Shown piece after piece: positions 18,408-27,414 of a stretch of DNA of 64,000 nt. The stretch covers positions 4,834,001-4,898,000 of the forward strand of contig NZ_CP146343.1 in the NCBI RefSeq assembly GCF_037055275.1, in the 5' to 3' direction. The position numbers were made by a program, and so were the translations under genes. A model generated the notes under the pieces. It ran no database searches. It was not told the origin of the DNA and was given only the letters and a program-made list of their open reading frames with translations. Positions within the stretch are counted from its first letter, which is position 1. Every line of letters begins with the position of its first letter. Origin of the DNA: Pseudomonas sp. ML2-2023-3 (GTDB lineage: Bacteria > Pseudomonadota > Gammaproteobacteria > Pseudomonadales > Pseudomonadaceae).

Positions 18408-19124
18408 CTATAGAGCGGCCAGCACCAAGTGCATATAACGCGCAAGAATAGCCAGCCGGTCGTCATCCGCCTCTGGCTGCGCGCCATCAAGTAGGGCCTG
18501 ATATTCCATCCGACCGATAATCGCCGTCAAGACTTTGGCATCCTGGCGAGGTTGCCTGGAGCCTAGCACCTCGAAGATCTGGCAGGCGCCCTGCAGGAAA
18601 ATCTGCTGATGGGCACGTACCAGCACCGCCAGCCGGGGGTTGATCAACGCCGCCTGGTGAAAGGCCTGCTCGGCCATCAACTGGTCGCGACGGGTCAGCA
18701 TCTGGTGATGAAGGTAATGCGCGGTCATCTGTGCGATCTCGTCGGCCAGCATGGCGCGCGACTGCTGGCTGCCATCGCCCTTGGCCACCAGTTCACGCAG
18801 CTTGCCTTCAGTACTTTGCCATAGCTTGGCCATATAGGCCGCGCTGCGTTCCACATACTGGGCGAAGGTGTCATTGAGCAAATCGTCAATGTCCTTGAAG
18901 TAGTAAGTGGTTGCCGACAGAGGCACCCCGGCTTCAGCCGCCACGGCCCGATGGCGTACACCACGTACGCCGTCGCGCACGACAATGCGCATGGCGGCAT
19001 CGAGGATCAATTGGCGACGCTGTTCGCTGCCATGGCGGCTGGCCTTGCGGCCCTGATACTCAACACTGTGCGCGAGCGCCACCGCGACATTTGCTGCGCC
19101 TTGAGATGACTTGACGAGATTCAC
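18408..19124 (-). CDS. TetR/AcrR family transcriptional regulator
   Basis: A 238-residue regulator with an extended basic N-terminus. The DNA-binding domain is at about residues 37-85 (RRQLILDAAMRIVVRDGVRG, then HRAVAAEAGVPLSATTYYF). The C-terminal domain is helical with many His, Gln and Arg (HYLHHQMLTRRDQLMAEQAFHQA), as in one group of Pseudomonas TetR proteins near lysS. The start is GTG at 19124 with AAGGAT upstream. It precedes the lipoprotein and QEGLA genes by 12 bases, so it may autoregulate that unit. Ligand and regulon unknown. Confidence 0.85.
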   Translation of the reverse strand: MNLVKSSQGAANVAVALAHSVEYQGRKASRHGSEQRRQLILDAAMRIVVRDGVRGVRHRAVAAEAGVPLSATTYYFKDIDDLLNDTFAQYVERSAAYMAKLWQSTEGKLRELVAKGDGSQQSRAMLADEIAQMTAHYLHHQMLTRRDQLMAEQAFHQAALINPRLAVLVRAHQQIFLQGACQIFEVLGSRQPRQDAKVLTAIIGRMEYQALLDGAQPEADDDRLAILARYMHLVLAAL

Positions 19125-19155
19125 GGGAAAATCCTTTTAATGCTGATGGGAACCT

Positions 19156-19247
19156 TGTAGTCGCTGCCGAAGGCTGCGAGGGGACCGTAGTGTTTTCGAG
19201 AAAACGGTTTGCTACGCAACCCTTCGCAGCCTGCGGCAGCGACTACA
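19156..19247. repeat. Family B palindromic element
   Basis: A 92-base element with arms TGTAGTCGCTGCCGAAGG and CCTGCGGCAGCGACTACA and an extended stem GCTGCGA / TCGCAGC. The interior AAAACGGTTTGCTACGCAACCC parallels the one at 16437-16530. It lies upstream of the TetR gene and downstream of lysS. Confidence 0.88.
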
Positions 19248-19263
19248 GGAAACGCCAGACAAT

Positions 19264-19291
19264 AAAAAGCCGCCTTTGACGGCGGCTTTTT
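19264..19291. terminator. Intrinsic terminator of lysS
   Basis: AAAAGCCGCC-TTTGAC-GGCGGCTTTT, immediately downstream of the lysS stop on the minus strand, with A-run and T-run flanks. Confidence 0.92.
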
Positions 19292-19302
19292 ATTCTGCAT
19301 CG

Positions 19303-20805
19303 TTACGCTTGTGGGCGCATATGCGGGAACAGGATCACGTCACGAATCGACGGCGAGTTGGTCAACAACATCACCAGACGGTCGATACCGATACCTTCAC
19401 CGGCAGTCGGTGGCATGCCGTATTCCAGGGCACGTACGAAGTCTGCGTCGTAGTGCATGGCTTCGTCGTCGCCTGCATCCTTGTCAGCAACCTGCGCCAT
19501 GAAGCGCTCGGCCTGATCTTCGGCGTCGTTGAGCTCGGAGTAGGCGTTGGCGATTTCACGGCCACCGATAAACAGCTCGAAGCGGTCAGTGACGTTCGGG
19601 TTCTCGTCATTGCGTCGGGCCAGCGGCGACACTTCGAACGGGTACTGGGTGATGAAGTGCGGCTGCTCCAGCTTGTGCTCGACCAGCTCTTCGAAAATCA
19701 TCACTTGCAGCTTGCCCAGGCCTTCGAAGCCCAGCACCTTGGCGCCGGCTTTCTTGGCAATGGCACGAGCCTTGTCGATGTCGTTCAGGTCGTCAGCGGT
19801 CAGCTCAGGGTTGTACTTGAGGATCGAGTCGAATACCGACAGACGCACAAACGGTTCGCCAAAGTGGAATACCTTGTCGCCGTACGGCACGTCGGTCGTG
19901 CCCAGAACCAGCTGAGCCAGCTCACGGAACAGCTCTTCGGTCAGGTCCATGTTGTCTTCGTAGTCGGCGTAAGCCTGGTAGAACTCCAACATGGTAAATT
20001 CAGGGTTGTGACGAGTCGAAACACCTTCGTTACGGAAGTTGCGGTTGATCTCGAACACTTTCTCAAAACCACCCACTACCAGACGCTTGAGGAACAGTTC
20101 CGGCGCGATGCGCAGGTACATGTCCATGTCCAGAGCGTTGTGGTGAGTTTCGAACGGCTTGGCTGCCGCGCCGCCCGGGATGGTTTGCAGCATCGGCGTT
20201 TCCACTTCAAGGAAATCACGCGCCATCAGGAAGCTGCGGATGTGGGCGATCACTTGCGAACGCACACGGAACGTGTGGCGCACGTCTTCGTTGACGATCA
20301 GGTCAACGTAACGCTGGCGATAGCGCTGCTCGGTGTCGGTCAGGCCGTGGTGCTTGTCCGGCAGCGGGCGCAGGGATTTGGTCAGCAGGCGCACGTTGGT
20401 CATTTCAACGTACAGATCGCCTTTGCCGGAGCGGGCCAGGGTGCCTTCGGCGGCGATGATGTCGCCCAGGTCCCAGGTTTTCACTTCGGCCAGGGTTTCT
20501 TCCGGCAGGGTCTTGCGGTTGACGTAGACCTGGATGCGACCGGTCATGTCCTGGATCACCATGAACGAGCCACGGTTAAGCATGATGCGACCAGCAACCT
20601 TGACCGGGATGGCGGCTTCAGCCAGCTCTTCCTTGGTGGCTTCGGCGTACTTCTTCTGCAGGTCGGCGCAGTAGTTGTCACGGCGGAAGTCATTTGGGAA
20701 GGCATTGCCCTTGGTGCGCTCGGCTGCAAGTTTTTCCTTGCGCAGGGCGATCAGGGCGTTTTCTTCCTGTTGCAGGTCTTGCGGGTCGAGTTGTTGGTCG
20801 CTCAT
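19303..20805 (-). CDS. lysS: Lysyl-tRNA synthetase, class II
   Basis: A 500-residue class II LysRS, which charges tRNA-Lys. The N-terminal OB-fold anticodon-binding domain is at about residues 60-150 ([22 protein letters not shown]). The catalytic domain has motif 1 near [16 protein letters not shown], motif 2 at [20 protein letters not shown] and motif 3 at [15 protein letters not shown]. Length matches the family. It is followed by an intrinsic terminator and preceded on the same strand by prfB (113-base gap), an order that is widely conserved (prfB-lysS operon). Confidence 0.96.
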   Translation of the reverse strand: MSDQQLDPQDLQQEENALIALRKEKLAAERTKGNAFPNDFRRDNYCADLQKKYAEATKEELAEAAIPVKVAGRIMLNRGSFMVIQDMTGRIQVYVNRKTLPEETLAEVKTWDLGDIIAAEGTLARSGKGDLYVEMTNVRLLTKSLRPLPDKHHGLTDTEQRYRQRYVDLIVNEDVRHTFRVRSQVIAHIRSFLMARDFLEVETPMLQTIPGGAAAKPFETHHNALDMDMYLRIAPELFLKRLVVGGFEKVFEINRNFRNEGVSTRHNPEFTMLEFYQAYADYEDNMDLTEELFRELAQLVLGTTDVPYGDKVFHFGEPFVRLSVFDSILKYNPELTADDLNDIDKARAIAKKAGAKVLGFEGLGKLQVMIFEELVEHKLEQPHFITQYPFEVSPLARRNDENPNVTDRFELFIGGREIANAYSELNDAEDQAERFMAQVADKDAGDDEAMHYDADFVRALEYGMPPTAGEGIGIDRLVMLLTNSPSIRDVILFPHMRPQA

Positions 20806-20918
20806 GTCTTTAAAAATTCCATCACAGGTTCGTTGCCCCCGCCTGGCGGCAGGGGGAAGCGGGCTTTAGCGCGCCTTGTGGGCATCGCACTGGCTTCGCA
20901 CACGTTTTGTTGCGCGAC

Positions 20919-22014
20919 TTACAGCCCTTGTTTCAGGCTGGCTACCAGGTATTCGTCGATATCGCCGTCGAGCACCTTGTCGCAATCGCTGCGTTCGATG
21001 TTGGTACGCAAATCCTTGATACGCGAGGCGTCGAGTACGTACGAGCGGATCTGATGACCCCAGCCGATGTCCGACTTGGTGTCTTCCAGGGCCTGGGAAG
21101 CGGCATTGCGCTTCTGGATTTCCTGCTCGTAAAGACGCGCCCGCAGCATTTTCATCGCGGTGTCTTTGTTCGCATGCTGCGAACGTTCGTTCTGGCAGCT
21201 CACCACGGTGTTGGTCGGTACGTGAGTGATACGTACGGCCGAGTCGGTGGTGTTTACGTGCTGACCACCCGCACCGGAGGAACGATAGGTGTCGATCCGC
21301 AGGTCGGAGGGGTTGATGTCGATTTCGATGTTGTCGTCGATTTCCGGCGAAACGAATACAGCCGAGAACGAGGTGTGACGACGGTTGCCCGAGTCGTACG
21401 GGCTTTTGCGAACCAGACGATGGACGCCAATCTCGGTACGCAACCAACCAAACGCGTATTCGCCTTTGATGTGTACGGTTGCGCCTTTGATCCCGGCCAC
21501 TTCACCGGCAGACAATTCCATGATGGTGGCATCGAAGCCGCGCTTGTCGGCCCAACGCAAATACATCCGCAACAGGATATTGGCCCAGTCTTGCGCTTCG
21601 GTGCCACCGGAGCCGGCCTGGATGTCCAGGTAAGCGTTGTTGGCATCCATCTCACCGCTGAACATGCGGCGGAATTCGAGTTTTTCAAGGGCTTCGCGCA
21701 GACGTTCCACTTCAGCGGCAACGTCATCTACAGCGGCCTGATCTTCTTCCTCGGCAGACATCAGCAGCAGGTCTTTGGCGTCGGCCAGACCCGTGTGCAT
21801 CTCATCGAGGGTTTCAACGATCTGCGCCAGCAGGGAGCGCTCGCGCCCCAGTTCCTGGGCGTACGAAGGGTTGTTCCAGACACTCGGATCTTCAAGCTCG
21901 CGATTGACTTCAGTCAGACGCTCATGCTTTTGATCGTAGTCAAAGATACCCCCGAATGGTTTCGGAGCGCTCTGACAGGTCCTTGATGCTGTTAAGGATC
22001 GGGTTGATTTCCAT
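20919..22014 (-). CDS. prfB: Peptide chain release factor 2 with programmed +1 frameshift
   Basis: RF2 recognises UAA and UGA stop codons and triggers peptide release. The gene is in two frames: 24 codons from the ATG at 22014 ([20 protein letters not shown]...GYL) end at an in-frame UGA (21942-21940), and the remaining 340 codons continue in the +1 frame with [18 protein letters not shown]. The join gives 364 residues, the normal length. The catalytic GGQ loop ([18 protein letters not shown]) and the stop-codon SPF-like site ([12 protein letters not shown] region) are present. The slippery site and Shine-Dalgarno-like spur are described separately. Conserved autoregulation: low RF2 raises frameshifting. 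It precedes lysS. Confidence 0.95.
21940..21956 (-). promoter_or_regulatory. prfB: prfB programmed frameshift site
   Basis: Coding strand reads CGGGGGTATCTTTGACTAC: a Shine-Dalgarno-like GGGGG, TAT, the slippery CTT at 21945-21943, UGA at 21942-21940 and a following C. This is the same arrangement as in E. coli prfB, where the ribosome slips from CUU to UUU. The site is intact. Confidence 0.95.
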
Positions 22015-22391
22015 GGCTGGCGGCACTCGTAGGCGATTTTTACAAAGCCGGGGAGTATACCGTAAACAGAGCGTATCAGCAGCCCGCCTGGCGGGGTTCT
22101 GGGCAGGAAAGTGCAGATAAACCGCACCGATCCAATCTCGAACGATCTCGCTCACAGATGATCAGGGGTAATAGCTTATTGACGAATTCCGTCAGAGATT
22201 TCCTCTTTCCGGTGAAGGCTAGATCCTGGAAGTTTGTCCCCGGTCCAGATCAGCTTGCACCTTGGAAAAACGGAGGTTTAGTGTGCGCTCTTCGCTGACC
22301 TCTCAGCGGACGGAAGTGGAAGTCCGAAGCTAATCAAGCACACGGTAATTAACCAACGGAGCTTTCACCTCTTGAAAAAAAAATCCCCAAC
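22015..22391. other. 377-base intergenic region with a folded leader
   Basis: Gene-free stretch between divergent prfB and the DUF3077-like gene. Near 22180-22195 a short palindrome TGACG-AATTC-CGTCA is seen. At 22281-22343 a compact fold is predicted on the plus strand (own entry). A 46-codon reading frame at 22158-22298 lacks a ribosome binding site and resemblance to anything I know, so I do not call it. The prfB promoter must lie here but I could not single out a convincing -35/-10 pair. Confidence 0.55.
22281..22343 (+). ncRNA. Possible structured leader RNA upstream of the DUF3077-like gene
   Basis: The outer stem is GTGTGC (22281-22286) with GCACAC (22338-22343). Inside, CTTCG (22290-22294) can pair with CGAAG (22325-22329), CTGA with TCAG around a CCTC loop (22295-22306), and GAC with GTC (22309-22311 / 22322-22324). 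This suggests a multi-branch fold that ends about 28 bases before the likely TTG start region. No known riboswitch class is recognised. Confidence 0.35.
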
Positions 22392-22727
22392 TTGCCGACA
22401 CTTCAAACCCTTAAAACTACCCAAACCCGCGTACTCAAAGCATTTAAAGCCCCTGCCCCCGCGATTGTTTCAACCCTTCCCGCGACCACCGAGCGTGCCT
22501 TCGGCCCGGTCGACTCGACCTTGCAACCCATGTTCACCTTGCGTGCCGGTATCAGCGCACAGGATGCGCTGGCCCATGTTTCATTGCTTTTGCTCTGCGC
22601 GGAACAAACCAGTGATGACATTACCGAGTTGGGCAGCGGTGTTGAACGCGGCCTGATCTGGTCGATGGTGCACTCGGTCGAAATGGCGCGCGCCGTGGTG
22701 GACTCATTGCTGGAACGTGCCGGGTAA
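22392..22727 (+). CDS. DUF3077-like small Pseudomonas protein
   Basis: A 111-residue soluble protein if read from TTG at 22392. The C-terminal half (MFTLRAGISAQDALAHVSLLLLCAEQT, then IWSMVHSVEMARAVVDSLLE) matches the helical DUF3077/DUF6124 type proteins that are abundant in pseudomonads and of unknown function. The start is uncertain: no ATG exists in frame, and a better-placed TTG at 22372, with GGAG 10 bases upstream, is in another frame and is followed directly by nine As. One extra A would join TTG-AAA-AAA to this frame and give MKKKIPNLPTLQT, a family-like beginning. So either the start is TTG at 22392, or slippage or a sequence error in the A9 tract is involved. Confidence 0.65.
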   Translation: MPTLQTLKTTQTRVLKAFKAPAPAIVSTLPATTERAFGPVDSTLQPMFTLRAGISAQDALAHVSLLLLCAEQTSDDITELGSGVERGLIWSMVHSVEMARAVVDSLLERAG

Positions 22728-22747
22728 GTGATGCACCGATTGGGTTT

Positions 22748-22780
22748 GTACTCGGTGGTTTTCACTGCAATACCGAGTAC
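22748..22780 (+). terminator. Stem-loop after the DUF3077-like gene
   Basis: GTACTCGG (22748-22755) and CCGAGTAC (22773-22780) form an 8-base perfect stem; the inner GGTG/CACT can extend the fold. No T-run follows, so it may be a weak terminator or a stability element. Confidence 0.4.
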
Positions 22781-22854
22781 ATATCCAGCATTGCCGTCCA
22801 ACTGGAAGATGGGTTTCGCTCTTAAAAATGCGTCACAGAAGCCTGCGCAAAATC

Positions 22855-23018
22855 TGTAGCAGCTGACGAGTAGAACTAGGCTGCGTCCGGTTTGGTGCGC
22901 CACTGCGACGTTGCAGTCGTAAAACCGGATACTACGGTCGTTCAGGTAAAACCCGGACTCAGGTTTTACGGTCGCTTCGCAACCGAACGCAGCCTCGCAC
23001 GGCTCGTCAGCGACTACA
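22855..23018. repeat. Long composite family B palindrome
   Basis: A 164-base element with outer arms TGTAGCAGCTGACGAG and CTCGTCAGCGACTACA, second arms AGGCTGCGT and ACGCAGCCT, and CGGTT/AACCG. The centre holds its own hairpin GTAAAACC-CGGACTCA-GGTTTTAC (22946-22969) and a partial direct repeat of TAAAACCCGGA. It fills most of the 313-base gap between the DUF3077-like gene and wspR; I see no gene in the rest of this gap. Confidence 0.75.
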
Positions 23019-23040
23019 AAGATCGGCGTACCTCGCCCCT

Positions 23041-24042
23041 CTACTCAATCCCCACCCGATTACGCCCATTCTTCTTGGCCAGATAAAGCCCCTTGTCCGC
23101 TGCCGAAATCAGCTCGCGGCAGTTGCTGTTCTGCTGCGGGGTCATGGTCGACAGACCAATGCTGATGGTCAGGCTGCTGCCAGCGACCGGCGAAATGTGC
23201 GGAATGTTCATGGCTTCAACCGACATCCGCAGTTTTTCAGCCACCAGTCGGGCGCCACCCTGGGACGTATTGGGCAGCACGATGGCAAACTCCTCGCCAC
23301 CGTAGCGGGCCGGCAAGTCAGACGGTCGGCTGCTGGCATCACGAATGGCCCCTGCTACCTTGCGCAACGCTTCATCACCGTCCAGATGACCAAAGGTGTC
23401 GTTGTAGGACTTGAAGTAATCAACATCGATCATCAGCAACGACAACTGGGTTTGCTCGCGCAGGGCTCGGCGCCACTCCAGCTCCAGGTACTCATCGAAG
23501 TGCCGACGGTTGGACAGTCCGGTCAGGCCGTCGGAATTCATCAGCCGCTGCAGCACCAGGTTGGTGTCCAGCAACTGCTGCTGGCTGACCCGTAGCGCAC
23601 GGTAGGCGGCATCCCGCTGCAACAGTGTCATGTAGGACCGCGAGTGATAGCGGATCCGCGCCACCAGTTCGATGTTGTCCGGCAGTTTCACCAGGTAATC
23701 ATTGGCCCCCGCCGAAAACGCCGCGCTCTTGATCAGCGGGTCTTCTTTGGTGGAAAGCACGATGATCGGGATGTTCTGGGTCGCAGGGTGATTGCGGTAC
23801 TCGCGCACCAGGCTCAGCCCGTCCAGACCCGGCATCACCAGATCCTGCAAGATCACCGTGGGCTTGATGCGGATGGCCTGAGCAATGGCCTGATGCGGGT
23901 CCGCACAAAAGTGAAAATCAATGTTCTGCTCAAGGGCCAACCCACGGCGCACGGCTTCGCCGATCATTGCCTGATCGTCCACCAGCAACACCATGGCCGC
24001 GTTTTCGTCAGTTTTAACGTCGTCCAACTGCAAGTCGCTCAT
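23041..24042 (-). CDS. wspR: Diguanylate cyclase response regulator WspR
   Basis: A 333-residue receiver-GGDEF protein that makes cyclic di-GMP and so drives biofilm and wrinkly-colony formation. The receiver domain (residues 15-140) has the acidic pair near LLVDDQ and the phospho-acceptor Asp in [12 protein letters not shown] coiled helix links it to the GGDEF domain, whose active site is GGEEF ([12 protein letters not shown]), preceded five residues upstream by an I-site RPSD, so product inhibition should operate. It is the output of the Wsp pathway and the last gene of the operon, 52 bases after wspF, where the other genes overlap. Intact by all visible features. Confidence 0.96.
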   Translation of the reverse strand: MSDLQLDDVKTDENAAMVLLVDDQAMIGEAVRRGLALEQNIDFHFCADPHQAIAQAIRIKPTVILQDLVMPGLDGLSLVREYRNHPATQNIPIIVLSTKEDPLIKSAAFSAGANDYLVKLPDNIELVARIRYHSRSYMTLLQRDAAYRALRVSQQQLLDTNLVLQRLMNSDGLTGLSNRRHFDEYLELEWRRALREQTQLSLLMIDVDYFKSYNDTFGHLDGDEALRKVAGAIRDASSRPSDLPARYGGEEFAIVLPNTSQGGARLVAEKLRMSVEAMNIPHISPVAGSSLTISIGLSTMTPQQNSNCRELISAADKGLYLAKKNGRNRVGIE

Positions 24043-24094
24043 GCGCGTTCACCTGAATTACTTCCTTCAAGCCAGACCTGCCGGGTTTTACCAG

Positions 24095-25105
24095 TCATTT
24101 GGCAAATTTCTCCAGCAAGCGTGGCGCAATCTTGTCCAAGGGGCGGATCTCAACCGCTGCATCGATGGCGGCCGCCGCTTTGGGCATGCCGTACACCGAG
24201 CTGCTCTGTTGATCCTGGGCAATGGTGAGAAAACCCTGCTGACGCATGAGTTTGAGACCTTGAGCCCCGTCACGTCCCATGCCGGTCAACAGCACCCCTA
24301 CCGCATCACCATTCCAGTACTGGGCAACACTTTCAAAAAAAACATCTATCGAAGGTCGGTAGATTTCATTAACCGGCTCGGCGGTATAGGCCAGCGTGCC
24401 GTTTTTCAATAACCGTATGTGGTGGTTGGTCCCTGCCAGCAGGACTGTCCCCACCTGAGGGGTTTCGCCGTCACGGGCCAAACGCACGTCAAGCCCGCAC
24501 GAGCTGCTCAGCCACTCGGCCATCCCGGCAGCAAAGACCTGATCCACATGCTGGACCAGCACGATGGCCGCACCAAAGTTCCTCGGCAGGCCCTTGAGCA
24601 ATGTTTCAAGCGCTGCCGGACCGCCCGCCGACGAACCGATAGCCACCAGCCCGCCCCGTACACCCGGAACACGTGGCTGAGCAGAAACCGGGGAGACCCG
24701 TTTTTCGCTTTGGCCCATCAACCAGCCGACATTGAGGATCTTGCGCAGGAGTGGCGCCGAGGCCTCTTTGGGATTGCTGCCACCCAGCACGGGGGTATCC
24801 ACCACATCCAGCGCGCCAAAGCCCATGGCCTCGAACACCCGGTGGACATTCTGCTCACGGTCGATGGTCACAATGACGATGGCACACGGGCTTTCGGCCA
24901 TGATCCGGCGTGTCGCTTCGACCCCGTCCATGACCGGCATGATCAGGTCCATCAAGATCAGGTCTGGCGTGTTTTCGGCACACAGGCGCACGGCCTCTTC
25001 GCCATCACTGGCGACCCAGACCACCTGGTGGGCAGGCTCGAATGCAAGGGCTCGACGCAAGGCTTCAACCGCCAAGGGCATATCGTTGACGATGGCTATT
25101 CTCAT
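24095..25105 (-). CDS. wspF: WspF, CheB-like protein-glutamate methylesterase
   Basis: A 336-residue receiver plus CheB methylesterase. It resets the receptor WspA by removing methyl groups and so damps the pathway; loss of wspF gives wrinkly spreaders. The receiver (1-120) has Asp in LILMDLIMPVMDGVEA. The esterase domain (from about residue 155) has the nucleophile Ser in AIGSSAGGPAALE, the His in VLVQHVDQVFAAGMAEWL, and the acid in LTGMGRDGAQGLK. Start ATG overlaps wspE by 4 bases. No truncation is visible, so the wild-type (smooth) state is expected from this gene. Confidence 0.95.
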   Translation of the reverse strand: MRIAIVNDMPLAVEALRRALAFEPAHQVVWVASDGEEAVRLCAENTPDLILMDLIMPVMDGVEATRRIMAESPCAIVIVTIDREQNVHRVFEAMGFGALDVVDTPVLGGSNPKEASAPLLRKILNVGWLMGQSEKRVSPVSAQPRVPGVRGGLVAIGSSAGGPAALETLLKGLPRNFGAAIVLVQHVDQVFAAGMAEWLSSSCGLDVRLARDGETPQVGTVLLAGTNHHIRLLKNGTLAYTAEPVNEIYRPSIDVFFESVAQYWNGDAVGVLLTGMGRDGAQGLKLMRQQGFLTIAQDQQSSSVYGMPKAAAAIDAAVEIRPLDKIAPRLLEKFAK

Positions 25106-27414
25106 GTCTGGGCTCCTCCAATCAGCTCAACCACTGCATCAAGCAGCGCATCGTCATGGAAACTGGCTTTGGCTAGATAATAGTCGGCTCCTGCATCCAG
25201 GCCGCGCCGACGGTCTTCTTCACGATCTTTGTAAGACACCACCATCACCGGCATCGATTGCAATCGACTGTCGCGACGTAACAGCGTAACCAGTTCGATG
25301 CCATCCATGCGCGGCATATCGATGTCGGTGATCAACAGATCAAAGTGTTCGGCACGCAAGGCATTCCAGCCATCCATGCCGTCAACCGCCACAGCGACTT
25401 CATAGCCACGATTGAGCAGCAACTTGCGTTGCAACTCGCGCACTGTCAGGGAGTCATCCACGACCAGGATACGTTTGCGAGTCAGTTCGGCGGTGTGCCG
25501 GTTGCGCCGGTCGATACGTTCCAGACGCCCGGTGTTGAGCAGTTTGTCCACCGATCGCAGCATGTCTTCGACATCCACGATCAGCACCGGCGAGCCATCG
25601 TCAAGCAAGGCCCCGGCCGAAATGTCCTGCACCTTGCCCAAACGCGGGTCCAGGGGCAATACCACCAGGGTACGCTCACCCACAAAGCGCTCGACAGCCA
25701 CGCCGTACACGGCGTCGCGCTCGCGAATCACGACCACCTTGAGGGTTTCGTCATCGCTCTGACTGGGCGGGCGCTGCAGCAATTGACTGGCGGCCACCAG
25801 CCCCACATGCCGACCCTCATGCCAGAAATGCTGGCGCCCCTCCAGTTGCACAATGTCATCCGGATGCACATCGCGCATGCGCTCGATATGCGCCAGCGGG
25901 AACGCGTAAGCCTCGTCTGCGACCTCCACCACCAGACTGCGCACCACTGACAAGGTCAGCGGTACTTCCAGATGGAAGCGACTGCCATGCTGAGGGGTGT
26001 GCTCCAGCACAATGGCACCGCGCAGCAGGCGCACCATGTGCTGAACGGCATCCAGCCCCACGCCGCGCCCCGAGACTTCGGTCACGGTGTCGCGCAGGCT
26101 GAAGCCCGGTAAAAACAGAAAGCTCAGCAGTTCCTCTTCGCTCAGTTGCGCCACTGTAAGCTCGGTGGACAGCTGACGCTCAACGATGGTGCGGCGCAAA
26201 CGTTCCAGGTCGACACCGGCTCCGTCATCGCTCAACTCCAACACCAACAGCCCGGCCTGATGGGAGATGCGCAAGCGAATCAGGCCTTCGGCCGGCTTGC
26301 CGGCCAGCAGTCGCTGCTCCGGCGTCTCAATGCCGTGATCGACGGCATTGCGCAGCAAATGGATCAATGGCGCTTCGAGCTTTTCCAGCACATCGCGGTC
26401 AACCTGGGTTTTCTCGCCTTCGATTTCCAGGCGAATCTGTTTACCCAGGGCGCGGCCCAAATCACGCACCATGCGCTCCTGCCCCACCAGAACATCGGCA
26501 AACGGGCGCATGCGGCAAGCCAGGGCCGTGTCGTAGAGCATTTGCGCACGCTGACCCGCCTGCCAGCAAAACTCGTCGAGCTCGGCGGTCTGCTCGCCAA
26601 GCAATTGCTGGGACTCCGCCAGGATCCGCCGGGCGTCTATCAACGCCTCTTCAGCTTCATGGCCAAGCCCCATGACCTTAAGCTGCTCACTGAGGGTGTC
26701 CATCGCCCGCAGGTTGGTGCTCTGCATGCGTTTAAGGCGCTGCAATGTCACCAGAAAGGGCTTGAGCCGCTGGGTTTCCACCAGGGATTTACTGGACAGA
26801 TCCAGCAGGCTGTTCAGGCGCTGCGCCGTGACCCGCAAGACCCGTTCGCCGCTTTCGGTCAGGCGTTGCGGGCGACGCACCGGCTCTGGCGACACCTGGG
26901 GCTCGACCTGAGCCTGCGCAGGCACGTCAATCACGGGCTCTGGCGCAACCGGCGTCGGCATCAGCAGCAGTTGCGACACGTCAAAATCGGGGGGCGCTAC
27001 CTGTACAGACGGAGCCACCGGGGCCGAAGGGTCCAGCAGTTCATTCATGTGCGCCACATAGGCGTCGATGTCTTGCGGGCCCACCGTGTTGCCGGGGGTC
27101 GCGATACGCATCAGCAGGTCAGTCCCTTGCAGCAAGGCATCAATATGCTCGCGCTGCAGGTACAAACGGCCTTCCTGGGCACTGACCAGGCAATCTTCCA
27201 TGACATGGGACACGCTGACCCCGGCGTCCACCCCGACAATCCGTGCCGCACCCTTGAGCGAATGGGCGGCACGCATGCAGGCTTCAAGCTGGTCGGCCTG
27301 GGTCGGGTTACGTTCCAGCGCGAGCAAACCGGCATTGAGCACCTGGGTTTGCGCCTCGGCCTCAAGACTGAACAGCTCAAGCAACGAGGCGTCGCGCATT
27401 TGCTCAGGGGTCAT
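25102..27414 (-). CDS. wspE: WspE, CheA-type histidine kinase with C-terminal receiver
   Basis: A 770-residue hybrid kinase that phosphorylates WspR and WspF. An N-terminal HPt domain has the phospho-His in AAHSLKGAARIVG (about residue 50). A Pro-rich linker follows (150-190). The dimerisation and ATPase region has N-box LIHLLRNAVDHGIETPEQR, G1 at LSDDGAGVDLERL and G2 at GRGVGLDAVQHMV; a CheW-like domain follows; the C-terminal receiver (about 650-770) has RILVVDDSLTVRELQRKLL and DIDMPRMDG. It overlaps wspD and wspF by 4 bases each. All catalytic parts are present. Confidence 0.95.
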   Translation of the reverse strand: MTPEQMRDASLLELFSLEAEAQTQVLNAGLLALERNPTQADQLEACMRAAHSLKGAARIVGVDAGVSVSHVMEDCLVSAQEGRLYLQREHIDALLQGTDLLMRIATPGNTVGPQDIDAYVAHMNELLDPSAPVAPSVQVAPPDFDVSQLLLMPTPVAPEPVIDVPAQAQVEPQVSPEPVRRPQRLTESGERVLRVTAQRLNSLLDLSSKSLVETQRLKPFLVTLQRLKRMQSTNLRAMDTLSEQLKVMGLGHEAEEALIDARRILAESQQLLGEQTAELDEFCWQAGQRAQMLYDTALACRMRPFADVLVGQERMVRDLGRALGKQIRLEIEGEKTQVDRDVLEKLEAPLIHLLRNAVDHGIETPEQRLLAGKPAEGLIRLRISHQAGLLVLELSDDGAGVDLERLRRTIVERQLSTELTVAQLSEEELLSFLFLPGFSLRDTVTEVSGRGVGLDAVQHMVRLLRGAIVLEHTPQHGSRFHLEVPLTLSVVRSLVVEVADEAYAFPLAHIERMRDVHPDDIVQLEGRQHFWHEGRHVGLVAASQLLQRPPSQSDDETLKVVVIRERDAVYGVAVERFVGERTLVVLPLDPRLGKVQDISAGALLDDGSPVLIVDVEDMLRSVDKLLNTGRLERIDRRNRHTAELTRKRILVVDDSLTVRELQRKLLLNRGYEVAVAVDGMDGWNALRAEHFDLLITDIDMPRMDGIELVTLLRRDSRLQSMPVMVVSYKDREEDRRRGLDAGADYYLAKASFHDDALLDAVVELIGGAQT

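Noticed and set aside
19276..21054. A 592-codon open frame antisense to lysS
   Set aside because: It covers the full lysS gene on the other strand; no motif and no ribosome binding site. It is a codon-usage shadow.
20919..22155. prfB as a broken gene
   Set aside because: The frame change occurs exactly at the universal CTT-TGA-C programmed frameshift site with its SD-like element, so the gene is intact.
22158..22298. A 46-codon frame (starting MIRGNSLLTN) in the prfB-DUF3077 gap
   Set aside because: No ribosome binding site, no resemblance known, overlaps the folded region; kept only as a possible upstream frame not called.
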